From assembly GCA_031969655.1 (NCBI GenBank), contig DALYJX010000061.1, positions 1-32,048 on the forward strand: a stretch of 32,048 bases of DNA. Direction: 5' to 3'. Source of the DNA: Microseira sp003486305 (lineage in GTDB: Bacteria; Cyanobacteriota; Cyanobacteriia; Cyanobacteriales; Aerosakkonemataceae). The position numbers and the translations under genes are program-made. The notes below the pieces were generated by a model. It saw only the letters and a program-made list of their open reading frames with translations. It had not been told where the DNA came from and did not search any database. Shown here piece after piece: positions 5,780-12,825 of the stretch (its first letter is position 1; each line of letters begins with the position of its first letter).

Positions 5780-6226
5780 CTATTGGCTCTTGCTTTTGGT
5801 GTTTTTTTCAATTACTACAGTTCCCGCAATCAAATCATGAAGTGCCTGACTCTTTTCAGTGAAGGGAACTGGAAGAAAGTCAGCTAGAGCAAACGCAGTG
5901 AAGAATACAAAAGCAAAATACCTTCCGGTTGCCCTGGCAAAAGAAATTTTATTTCCATTTAGGTCAGATACAGTAAGCCCAAAAGCTCTTTTACCGAGCG
6001 TTGCCTGTCTAGGAGAGTTATGATTGATCGAGTGGTAAAGCCAACCCACAATGATAAATATCAACCAAAACAGTTGATCGCTAGCTTCAGAACTGGTCGT
6101 AACGCTTGTTAATAGCGCTGAAAAAAACGCCAATAGTAACGCATAGACGATTGTGGTTAAGACAAACCAGATAAGCAAATCGAGGAGAAAAGCCAAGAAA
6201 CGCTTTCCAATGTTCGCATACTGCAT
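5780..6226 (-). CDS. RDD family membrane protein
   Basis: 148 residues from ATG 6226, with AAGGA about eight bases upstream. An earlier in-frame start at 6334 would add 36 residues of non-family sequence. The N-terminus YANIGKRFLAFLLDLLIWF has the Arg and Asp of the RDD motif in the first membrane helix. A second helix lies around residues 55-75 (FWLIFIIVGWLYHS), then TLGKRAFGLTVSDLNG and a third helix around YFAFVFFTAFALADF. RDD proteins are small inner-membrane proteins; some act as ion antiporters, but most are unassigned. It stands alone with its own terminator. Confidence 0.85.
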   Translation of the reverse strand: MQYANIGKRFLAFLLDLLIWFVLTTIVYALLLAFFSALLTSVTTSSEASDQLFWLIFIIVGWLYHSINHNSPRQATLGKRAFGLTVSDLNGNKISFARATGRYFAFVFFTAFALADFLPVPFTEKSQALHDLIAGTVVIEKNTKSKSQ

Positions 6227-6490
6227 TTCTAAAATCCTTAATGGCTGAACACAGACATAGAGCTTTAGGATACTGCCCTTACCAATAGCTTGAATGGCAT
6301 AAGTATTAATTAGACTGCAACTGCGGTCTAACACACCATTACAAGATATAAAACGGCAAGCGCTTAATGCCTAAATTTATGCTTTAATACTCTTCACCAG
6401 AATCATAGATAAATCCAGGCTTTGTCTGCCTAAAAAATGTTTAATTTTGCCGACATTTTTCCCGTAAATTCACTATTTTTAATCTAGCTT

Positions 6491-6520
6491 TGTACAAAAA
6501 TGTACAAAAATGTACTAAAA
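6491..6520. promoter_or_regulatory. Three 10-bp phased direct repeats upstream of the STAND gene
   Basis: TGTACAAAAA occurs at 6491-6500 and 6501-6510, and TGTACTAAAA at 6511-6520. The unit is one helical turn, so all three copies face the same side of the DNA. The last copy ends 52 bases before ATG 6573. This suits a binding site for a regulator, possibly the helix-turn-helix domain of the downstream protein itself, but that is an inference. Confidence 0.5.
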
Positions 6521-6572
6521 AGTCGCGAAATGTGAGCTATAATACACAAAATCCTCACATCTTCCTGCCCTG

Positions 6573-7958
6573 ATGAATCTTAAAGAAGCGTTAAAGCTCG
6601 CTGATGAGATAGTATTTGCCAAAACGGGTCAGCACCTTGACGATTTACAAGAAGCGGTACTGCGAGGAACTCTACAACGCGAGACATATAAGCAAATAGC
6701 TAAGGATTTTGACTGTTCTGAAAGTAGCGTCAGGAATGCGGGATCGGAATTATGGCGGATACTTTCAGAAGGGTTAGGGGAAGATGTTAGTAAATCGAAT
6801 TTACGCTCGGCAATGGAGAGGTTGCAAGTCTCCTTATTTTCAAAATATTTTGCACAAGATTCTGTGCAAATAGGTTGCGTTAATTATTGTGGAGAAGCTA
6901 GACACCCGCCAGATCTACCAAACTCACGCAATGACAAAATATCTAACCGAAAACAAACTGAAAACTCGCATGAAGATTTAAGCGAGATGCCGGAGTTGGG
7001 TGCTTTTTACGATCGCATCCCCGAACTAGAAACCCTCACCACCTGGATTTTACAACAACGCTGTCGCCTAATAGCCCTCACCGGCATCAGCGGTATCGGC
7101 AAAACCGCATTAGCAGCGAAACTCGTTCAACAAATAAAAGATGACTTTGAATACGTAATTTGGTGCAGTCTAAACGAATCCCACACCCCTGACGAATTTC
7201 AACATAAACTGATACAGTTTTTCTCCGAATCAGAAAAGCAAGATTCGCCTGCAACTAACCAAAAACCTTTACCCCTAATTAAATATTTACAAAAACATCG
7301 CTGTTTAGTAGTCTTAGATGACGTTCACAATCTTTTCAGTAGCGGCGAATTGGCAGGAAAGTATAAACCAGGATACGAAGAATATCGCTCTTTTTTCAAA
7401 CAGATAGAAACATTATCCCATCAAAGTTGCTTTCTGTTAATCGGTTGGGAACATCCGAGAGAAGTGACTCAAGTTAAAAGCCAAAATACTCCTATTCGTA
7501 CTTTACAACTCTCTGGTTTAGATATCGCAGCGGGACGGGAAATATTGAGAGATTACGGATTAGCAGAAATCGATAACTCAGAAGCACTGATTCACCGCTA
7601 CGAAGGCAATCCGTTATGGTTAAAAAGCGTGGCGACTCAGATTCTTGAGTTGGGAATCGGCGCGATTGAGTTATTACCAAATGATACGATATTGTTACCG
7701 GAAGATTTGAAAGATGTTTTACAACAGGTGTGCGATCGCATATCCGCCCTAGAAAAACAAGTCCTCTCCTTATTAGCAAAAGAAATAGCTCCCATCAACC
7801 TAGCAAAATTGCTAGAAAATAGCACAATTCCGTCATCAGATTTACTAAACGCGCTACAATCTTTATCGCGTCGCTGCTTGATAGAACAACAAGCAAATAG
7901 TTACATTCTGCCACCTGTATTGAGGCAGTATATCAAAGGAATGCCTATCGATGAATAA
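6573..7958 (+). CDS. STAND ATPase, vMAP-type HTH plus NB-ARC, no effector repeats
   Basis: 461 residues. Residues 1-85 match the helix-turn-helix domain found at the N-terminus of many cyanobacterial NB-ARC proteins (YKQIAKDFDCSESSVRNAGS). A poorly conserved linker follows to about 140. The NB-ARC ATPase has Walker A GISGIGKT at 171-178, Walker B CLVVLDDV at 244-251 and the GNPLWLK motif at 345-351; a winged-helix-like region ends the protein. Related proteins usually carry WD40 or TPR repeats after the NB-ARC, which are absent here. Such STAND proteins act as signal-triggered oligomeric switches in regulation or phage defence. The 3' end overlaps the convergent transpeptidase gene by 14 bases. 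Confidence 0.88.
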   Translation: MNLKEALKLADEIVFAKTGQHLDDLQEAVLRGTLQRETYKQIAKDFDCSESSVRNAGSELWRILSEGLGEDVSKSNLRSAMERLQVSLFSKYFAQDSVQIGCVNYCGEARHPPDLPNSRNDKISNRKQTENSHEDLSEMPELGAFYDRIPELETLTTWILQQRCRLIALTGISGIGKTALAAKLVQQIKDDFEYVIWCSLNESHTPDEFQHKLIQFFSESEKQDSPATNQKPLPLIKYLQKHRCLVVLDDVHNLFSSGELAGKYKPGYEEYRSFFKQIETLSHQSCFLLIGWEHPREVTQVKSQNTPIRTLQLSGLDIAAGREILRDYGLAEIDNSEALIHRYEGNPLWLKSVATQILELGIGAIELLPNDTILLPEDLKDVLQQVCDRISALEKQVLSLLAKEIAPINLAKLLENSTIPSSDLLNALQSLSRRCLIEQQANSYILPPVLRQYIKGMPIDE

Positions 7959-8448
7959 CTACCGGCGTTCCTACTGAAGCCCAATCGAACAACCTTTCAG
8001 CGCGATCGACTCTGACATTAACGCAACCGTGGCTGACTGGCGTACCAAATTGATTATGCCAGTAAGCGCCGTGAATCGCATAACCTCCCGAAAAGTACAT
8101 CGCGTATGGCACATTAGGAACGTTGTAATCTTCGCCTCGCATCCGATCCGAGATGCGTTTAATTTGAACCGAAAATACACCCGTCGGGGTGGGAGTTGCA
8201 GCTTTACCAGTGGAAACAAGATAGGAAAAAACTTGCGTTGAACCTTCCCAACCAATTAGGCGTTGATCTGAGAGGTCAACTTGAATCCAACGACGAGGCG
8301 ATCGCTTGAGTGTCCCAATAGTTTGAGCAATCCGATTTTGTCTAGTTCCCGCTGACTCTGGTACCGCTATAGCCGGGAAAGAAATCGCACACAAAGCAGC
8401 AAGAGATAATGCCGTACTTGCCCACAAAATACCAGTCTTAGCTTTCAT
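7945..8448 (-). CDS. L,D-transpeptidase (YkuD family), second paralogue
   Basis: 167 residues from ATG 8448, which has GAGGAGG nine bases upstream; an earlier TTG at 8466 would place the start on the ribosome binding site and is rejected. A signal peptide ends near AIAV-PES, about residue 29. The YkuD domain shows RWIQVDLSDQRLIGWEGS, YAIHGAYWH and SHGCVN, with the catalytic Cys at about 142. The protein cross-links or modifies peptidoglycan in the periplasm. It overlaps the STAND gene tail to tail and is followed upstream by a third paralogue in the same orientation. Confidence 0.93.
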   Translation of the reverse strand: MKAKTGILWASTALSLAALCAISFPAIAVPESAGTRQNRIAQTIGTLKRSPRRWIQVDLSDQRLIGWEGSTQVFSYLVSTGKAATPTPTGVFSVQIKRISDRMRGEDYNVPNVPYAMYFSGGYAIHGAYWHNQFGTPVSHGCVNVRVDRAERLFDWASVGTPVVIHR

Positions 8449-8588
8449 TGCTTTTAACCTCCTCAATTCCTTTCCGGAGGTTAACTACAAACTTTGGAGC
8501 GCCAATTTCAGCAAGTTGGATAATTTTTTAATGGTAAAAGGTTTTATATCATGTCCGCTTCCATCGGTTGTGTATATTTTCTCTTTGT

Positions 8589-8936
8589 GTAGGGGCGGGT
8601 TTTACCAACCAATCTGTGGAACCACGAGAAGTTTAGATAAATCCGCCCCGGTTTACGCTACCGATGCCACCGGACATGATATTATATCATGTCCGCTTCC
8701 ATCGGCACCGATCGGGGGGCGGGTTTATCAACACAATTCGCTTGGAATCAAAGGTATCTGGTAAAACCCGCCCCTACGACGCAATTAACCACACGAGTAG
8801 AGACGTTACATGTAACGTCTCTACTACCGGACATGATATTACGAGAGTTTTATTGTAGGGGCGGGTTTTACCAACAATTAAGTGGAACCACTTGCATATT
8901 TCGTTAAAGTAGCCCTTACTCGTTGGGCCCGCCCCG
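8589..8936. repeat. GGGGCGGGTTTT inverted-repeat cluster
   Basis: Units opening TGTAGGGGCGGGTTTTACC (from 8589 and again from 8854) pair with the inverse GTAAAACCCGCCCCTAC (8761-8777) and GGGCCCGCCCC (about 8925-8935). Between them lie CGGACATGATA and its complement around 8671-8695 and a perfect 30-bp palindrome at 8796-8825 (GTAGAGACGTTACA and its complement). This 496-base gap between two transpeptidase genes holds no convincing gene. The same family occurs at 12680, 14807 and 23092. Confidence 0.75.
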
Positions 8937-8962
8937 GCTTACTTTTGCCTTTTACCTTTTAA

Positions 8963-9505
8963 TTAATCGTGTACAACTACCGGCGTTCCCACCGAAGCCC
9001 ATTTAAACAACCATTTAGCGTGATCCACCGCTACGTTAATGCACCCGTGGCTGACGGGAGTACCAAATTTGTTATGCCAGTAAGCACCGTGAATCGCATA
9101 GCCTCGATGGTAATACATGGTATGAGGCACGTTCGTGACATCGTAACCAGGCCCGGTCATTCGGGTACTGACATGCTTGGTTTTAACCGCAAATGTCCCG
9201 ACGCGGGTGGGGGTTGCACGTTTTCCAGTGGAAACAATCACCGCGTAAACGGGTGTTGATCCTTCCCAAGCAATTAGTCGTTGACTTGAAAGGTCAACTT
9301 GAATCCAGCGTTGTTCGGATTCTTGCAAAGAGAGAATTTTGTTAGCGATTTTATCTTGTGCTGAAACAGTATTGGATGGGGATGGTTTCGACAAAGCCCT
9401 TGGGGATGGTTTTGACCAAGCCGAAAATGCACCCATGCTTAGCACAGTAGCGACAGCTAATGCCGAAGAACAACGCAGCCAGAAAGAAGAGATCGATTTT
9501 TTCAT
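8963..9505 (-). CDS. L,D-transpeptidase (YkuD family), third paralogue
   Basis: 180 residues from ATG 9505, with GAGGAG about ten bases upstream. A signal peptide (MKKSISSFWLRCSSALAVAT onward) ends near residue 31, followed by a Pro/Ser-rich linker to about 60. The YkuD domain has RWIQVDLSSQRLIAWEGS, YAIHGAYWH and SHGCIN, with the catalytic Cys at about 155. It is closest in layout to the paralogue at 7945-8448, which lies next to it in the same direction, so the two probably arose by tandem duplication. Periplasmic peptidoglycan 3-3 cross-linking is the expected role. Confidence 0.93.
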   Translation of the reverse strand: MKKSISSFWLRCSSALAVATVLSMGAFSAWSKPSPRALSKPSPSNTVSAQDKIANKILSLQESEQRWIQVDLSSQRLIAWEGSTPVYAVIVSTGKRATPTRVGTFAVKTKHVSTRMTGPGYDVTNVPHTMYYHRGYAIHGAYWHNKFGTPVSHGCINVAVDHAKWLFKWASVGTPVVVHD

Positions 9506-9544
9506 TTTTGCATCACTCCTCAGACAGAAAATTTAAAACTGGCT

Positions 9545-9582
9545 GCCCTAGTTTTTGCAGCGATCGCAGCAAAAACTAGGGC
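9545..9582. repeat. Hairpin with a HIP1 site at its tip
   Basis: GCCCTAGTTTTTGC and its exact complement flank AGCGATCGCA, so nearly all 38 bases are self-complementary. A run of T follows on the plus strand (9586-9593). It lies between the aldolase gene and the third transpeptidase gene, both on the minus strand. The T-run faces the wrong way for those genes, so a terminator role for the aldolase transcript is only possible, not shown. Confidence 0.55.
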
Positions 9583-9625
9583 ATAGTTTTTTTTATGGTA
9601 GATCGAGCTAGTCGGATCGGACACT

Positions 9626-10261
9626 TTAAGTTAGATTTTCGCGCAAGCGATATGCCTTGTAGCGGATGCTTTCCCAATCTCCGAGTTGGAGTAATTTTTG
9701 AGGAAATAATTCACCGGCTAATCCTACCGCGATCGCACCTGCTTTAATAAATTCTTTCGCATTTTCCAGCGTTACGCCCCCAGTGGGAATGAGGGGAATC
9801 TGACCCAGGGGCGCTTGCAAGCTTTTAATATAGCTTACTCCTCCTACCGCAGAGATGGGAAAGACTTTGACGCAACTCGCACCCGCTTGGTCTGCGGTGA
9901 CAATTTCCGTTGGTGAAAGCGCGCCCGGTATGATGGGGACGCCAGCTTCTACTGCGGCGTGAATCAGGACTGGATTAACGTGGGGTGTAAACAGGAACTG
10001 CGCCCCAGCTGCGATCGCTTGTCGCAGCTGGAGAACGTCTAATAGAGTCCCACTTCCGATCGTACAGTCTGGAAGTTCCGCGCGCAGATTGCCAATCAAT
10101 TCTGCTGCGCGATCGCTATTCCAGGTTATTTCAATCAGTTTCATTCCCCCCGTCGCCACCGCCAGCGCCATTTGACGCCCTAACTCCATTTCTGGGGCGC
10201 GGATGACTGCGATCGCTCTTTCCGACCGCAACAGCTTTAGCCAAATCTCCTTATTATACAT
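9626..10261 (-). CDS. eda: KDPG/KHG aldolase
   Basis: 211 residues, the normal length for 2-dehydro-3-deoxy-phosphogluconate aldolase. Visible landmarks are the catalytic Glu44 in LIEITWN, GSGTLL at 69-74, FTPHVNP, the Schiff-base Lys132 in CVKVFP and the phosphate-binding IPTGGV. It splits KDPG into pyruvate and glyceraldehyde 3-phosphate, the last step of the Entner-Doudoroff pathway, and may also act on 4-hydroxy-2-oxoglutarate. No edd or sugar gene is near, so the gene is free-standing, as is usual in cyanobacteria. Confidence 0.93.
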   Translation of the reverse strand: MYNKEIWLKLLRSERAIAVIRAPEMELGRQMALAVATGGMKLIEITWNSDRAAELIGNLRAELPDCTIGSGTLLDVLQLRQAIAAGAQFLFTPHVNPVLIHAAVEAGVPIIPGALSPTEIVTADQAGASCVKVFPISAVGGVSYIKSLQAPLGQIPLIPTGGVTLENAKEFIKAGAIAVGLAGELFPQKLLQLGDWESIRYKAYRLRENLT

Positions 10262-10829
10262 CTTTTCTCGCTCTTTCTTCGTTTATTTTATCACTCTCAA
10301 CTGCTTTTAATATTTCTTGATTTCTTTTTTATTTACTTTATATTAGTTAAAATAAATAAAAATTAAGTTTGAGGGGTTCAATAATAATACTTTCCCATAG
10401 AAAGCAGTTGCTTTGTTGACCCCAACAAGATCGAGGGGGATTTTGCTTACTGGGGGCGAGTAAAGGGGGATCGCTGCCGAGAGCGATCGCTAGCCCGATT
10501 GCACAGTTTTACCACGACGGGAATTACGCAAACAAACCCGGTTTCTAGGAAAAACCATTGGTTTGGAAACGAGAGAGCGACGCAGAAACCGGGTTTGTTC
10601 GACAAACCCGGTTTCTCAGCCCCTAGACAGAAGAAATTTATCGTATTTTTTTATAAGGTTTATGAGAAAATTACACATCTACTTTTTGGCAGATTTATCC
10701 AACAGTTAAAGAACGAGAAAAATCGGCGGGAGAAAAACAGAGGAAATTCAGTCCGTAGTAGGAGGAAAGCTAGCAAAAATATCAATAAATTAAAGAGTAT
10801 CAGATGCGAAAAATTAGAGGAACAGTGGC
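10262..10829. repeat. Intergenic with AAACCCGGTTTCT repeats
   Basis: A 570-base gap. ACAAACCCGGTTTCT occurs at 10532-10546 and again at 10602-10616; its complement AGAAACCGGGTTTGT at 10584-10598 pairs with the last copy to form a perfect hairpin with a three-base loop. The region upstream of 10830 is A-rich, with AGAGGAA about ten bases before the next ATG, and probably holds the promoter of the PRC-barrel gene. No convincing gene is seen. Confidence 0.6.
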
Positions 10830-11705
10830 ATGGCACTTCTAAAATTAGAAGATTTCGATCCAAACTATCGCGAAACATTTGAAGGCGACGATGTAAAAGG
10901 GCTGGGCGTCTACGCAGAAGGCGATGAAAAGATTGGCACGGTTAGCGATGTGCTAGTCGATGAAAATGGTCATTTTCGGTATTTGGTGGTAGACTTAGGT
11001 TTTTGGATTTTTGGCAAGAAAGTATTGCTGCCAATTGGTCGTACCCGCATCGACTATAACGCGGATCGCGTATATGCGATTGGGATGACTCGAGAGCAAG
11101 CAGAAAACTTGCCAGAATATAGCGATCGCATGACAGCGGATTACGATTACGAAGAGCGAGTCAGAGGCGTTTACCGCACTCAACCTGTAGAAGCATCCGC
11201 ACCCGTTGACACTACAGCTGACTACTCAACATACGATCGCAATAGCTACAACTACGATCGCGAACCCAATTTATATGGCTTGAACGATCGCGATCACCAA
11301 ACCTTCAGACTTTACGAAGAACGACTGATCGCTAACAAAAACCGCTACAAAGCAGGAGAAGTAGCAGTTGGTAAGCGCATTGAAACCGAAACCGCAAGAG
11401 TTTCCGTTCCCATCGAAAAAGAACGGGTTGTAATTGAGCGAGTTACCCCAACAGACGCTGGTACGGTAGTTAATCCTGGTGAAGTTGCTTTCCAAGAAGG
11501 TGAAGTAGCGCGCGTCGAACTCTACGAAGAAACTCCCGACATTCACAAAGAAGCCTTTGTGCGCGAAGAAGTGCGAGTCCGGAAAGTCGTAGATCGCGAC
11601 ACAGTTGAAGCTCAAGAAACCATTCGTCGGGAAGAATTAGATGTGAATACCGACGGAACTCCTGTCGTTGAGCAACCCGGTAACACCCGTTCCGACCTAA
11701 TTTAA
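10830..11705 (+). CDS. PRC-barrel and DUF2382 domain protein
   Basis: 291 residues, no signal peptide, very acidic and charged. A PRC-barrel occupies roughly residues 25-100 (EKIGTVSDVLVDENGHFRYL, FGKKVLLPIGRTRI). A Tyr/Asp/Asn-rich linker spans about 105-155. DUF2382 covers roughly 160-275, with LYEERLIANKNRYKAGEVAV, VSVPIEKERVVIERV and EEVRVRKVV. Proteins of this design (YsnF-like) are linked to general stress responses; their biochemistry is unknown. AGAGGAA precedes the ATG. The gene is followed by a terminator hairpin and a shorter, divergent relative. Confidence 0.88.
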   Translation: MALLKLEDFDPNYRETFEGDDVKGLGVYAEGDEKIGTVSDVLVDENGHFRYLVVDLGFWIFGKKVLLPIGRTRIDYNADRVYAIGMTREQAENLPEYSDRMTADYDYEERVRGVYRTQPVEASAPVDTTADYSTYDRNSYNYDREPNLYGLNDRDHQTFRLYEERLIANKNRYKAGEVAVGKRIETETARVSVPIEKERVVIERVTPTDAGTVVNPGEVAFQEGEVARVELYEETPDIHKEAFVREEVRVRKVVDRDTVEAQETIRREELDVNTDGTPVVEQPGNTRSDLI

Positions 11706-11735
11706 GCAGCTTGCCTCACGAGCGCGATTTAGTCT

Positions 11736-11770
11736 AAAAGTAGGGTGCTAACACAAGTACCCTACTTTTA
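11736..11770 (+). terminator. Terminator-like hairpin between the two DUF2382 genes
   Basis: AAAAGTAGGGT (11736-11746) pairs with ACCCTACTTTT (11759-11769), giving an 11-bp stem 31 bases after the stop codon at 11705. The T-run is formed by the end of the stem itself. It may reduce, rather than stop, transcription into the next gene. Confidence 0.65.
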
Positions 11771-11804
11771 ATAAAAATACTTGCTTTCACGAAGGTTTAA
11801 AAAA

Positions 11805-12674
11805 ATGACTAACACAACGTCCATCAACAAACTGGAAAGTTACCAGCACAATCTTCGGATAAAAGTATTGATGGAAAAATTGAAGAGTAAGCTCAAAAAT
11901 TTTTCCATCTTAGACAAGCAAGGGTTTGTCATGGGGCGAGTAAAGGATGTGGTGATAGACTCGGCGCGTCAGCTAAACTTAGTTGTATCTGAAGCTGATA
12001 ATTATAACGAATCCCGCTTGTTTTTATTAAGAAGCAGCCACATTCAGCAAGTAGACTCGGAAAATAAATCGGCAATCGTAGACCTGAGTAAAGCAGAAAT
12101 AGAGCATTTGCCTGAATATATACCCGCCGAAAAGCAAAATGCAGAGCCTAAAATAACAACAGATAAACCCACAGAAATGGCTCGCGATATTTCACAAATG
12201 CCCGCTGTAACTGAATCACAAGATGGCTCACCGGAATATTCCGAACCTCTGGATGTAGTCGAAGAAGAAGTGATTCGATTACTGGAAGAAAGACTTGTAG
12301 TTGACCTCAAAAAACAGAAACTGGGCGATGTAGTTGTCCGCAAAGAAGTTGAAACCAGAATCATCCAAGTTCCAGTCCGACGCGAGAAACTAATAGTAGA
12401 ACAAGTTGGGCCAGAACGCAGACAATTAGCAGAAATCGATCTAGGACAACCCGAAGAAATCCCTGAAGTTCAACAAACTGAAATTGCTAGCCAAGATAAT
12501 CAGCCAACTGTTAGCGGCGTATTTAATTCACCAAGAACGGCTAGTTTGCTGTTAGATGCAATTTCCAAGCAGCGAAATCACAAATGCAAGTACGTGCGCG
12601 TGGAAATTGTCCTCGAAGATGACACTCATCAGCAAACTTATCAAGATTGGTTTAATCGCTGTTCTGGGCAGTAA
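11805..12674 (+). CDS. PRC-barrel-like and DUF2382 domain protein with an extra C-terminus
   Basis: 289 residues from ATG 11805, with GAAGG nine bases upstream; the in-frame TTG at 11781 is rejected. A diverged PRC-barrel lies around residues 25-95 (FSILDKQGFVMGRVKDVVID). A low-complexity linker follows, then DUF2382 around 155-205 (VIRLLEERLVVDLKKQKLGD, IIQVPVRREKLIVEQV). The last 60 residues (GVFNSPRTASLLLDAISKQR onward, ending YQDWFNRCSGQ) are not part of DUF2382 and are unrecognised. It shares architecture with the gene upstream and is probably co-regulated with it. Confidence 0.82.
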   Translation: MTNTTSINKLESYQHNLRIKVLMEKLKSKLKNFSILDKQGFVMGRVKDVVIDSARQLNLVVSEADNYNESRLFLLRSSHIQQVDSENKSAIVDLSKAEIEHLPEYIPAEKQNAEPKITTDKPTEMARDISQMPAVTESQDGSPEYSEPLDVVEEEVIRLLEERLVVDLKKQKLGDVVVRKEVETRIIQVPVRREKLIVEQVGPERRQLAEIDLGQPEEIPEVQQTEIASQDNQPTVSGVFNSPRTASLLLDAISKQRNHKCKYVRVEIVLEDDTHQQTYQDWFNRCSGQ

Positions 12675-12679
12675 GATCT

Positions 12680-12726
12680 TGTAGGGGCACGGCAGGATGA
12701 TAATGTTGCGTAGCCGTGCCCCTACA
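12680..12726. repeat. Inverted repeat TGTAGGGGCACGGC
   Basis: TGTAGGGGCACGGC at 12680-12693 is matched by its exact complement at 12713-12726 around a 19-base loop. This is a common cyanobacterial intergenic element type. It lies three bases after the stop codon of the DUF2382 gene and could act as a 3'-end hairpin. Confidence 0.75.
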
Positions 12727-12825
12727 CCGATATGCGATAGCAAGATTGCTAGCGAGGGGTTCTAGATGCAGTGCTGTTGGTGCGATCGCATCCTATACTA
12801 CAGATAAAGTACCTCGCTGCGCGCC

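Noticed and set aside
8516..8907. Overlapping small plus-strand frames between the two adjacent transpeptidase genes.
   Set aside because: They are translations of the GC-rich inverted repeats in several frames and show no independent coding signal.
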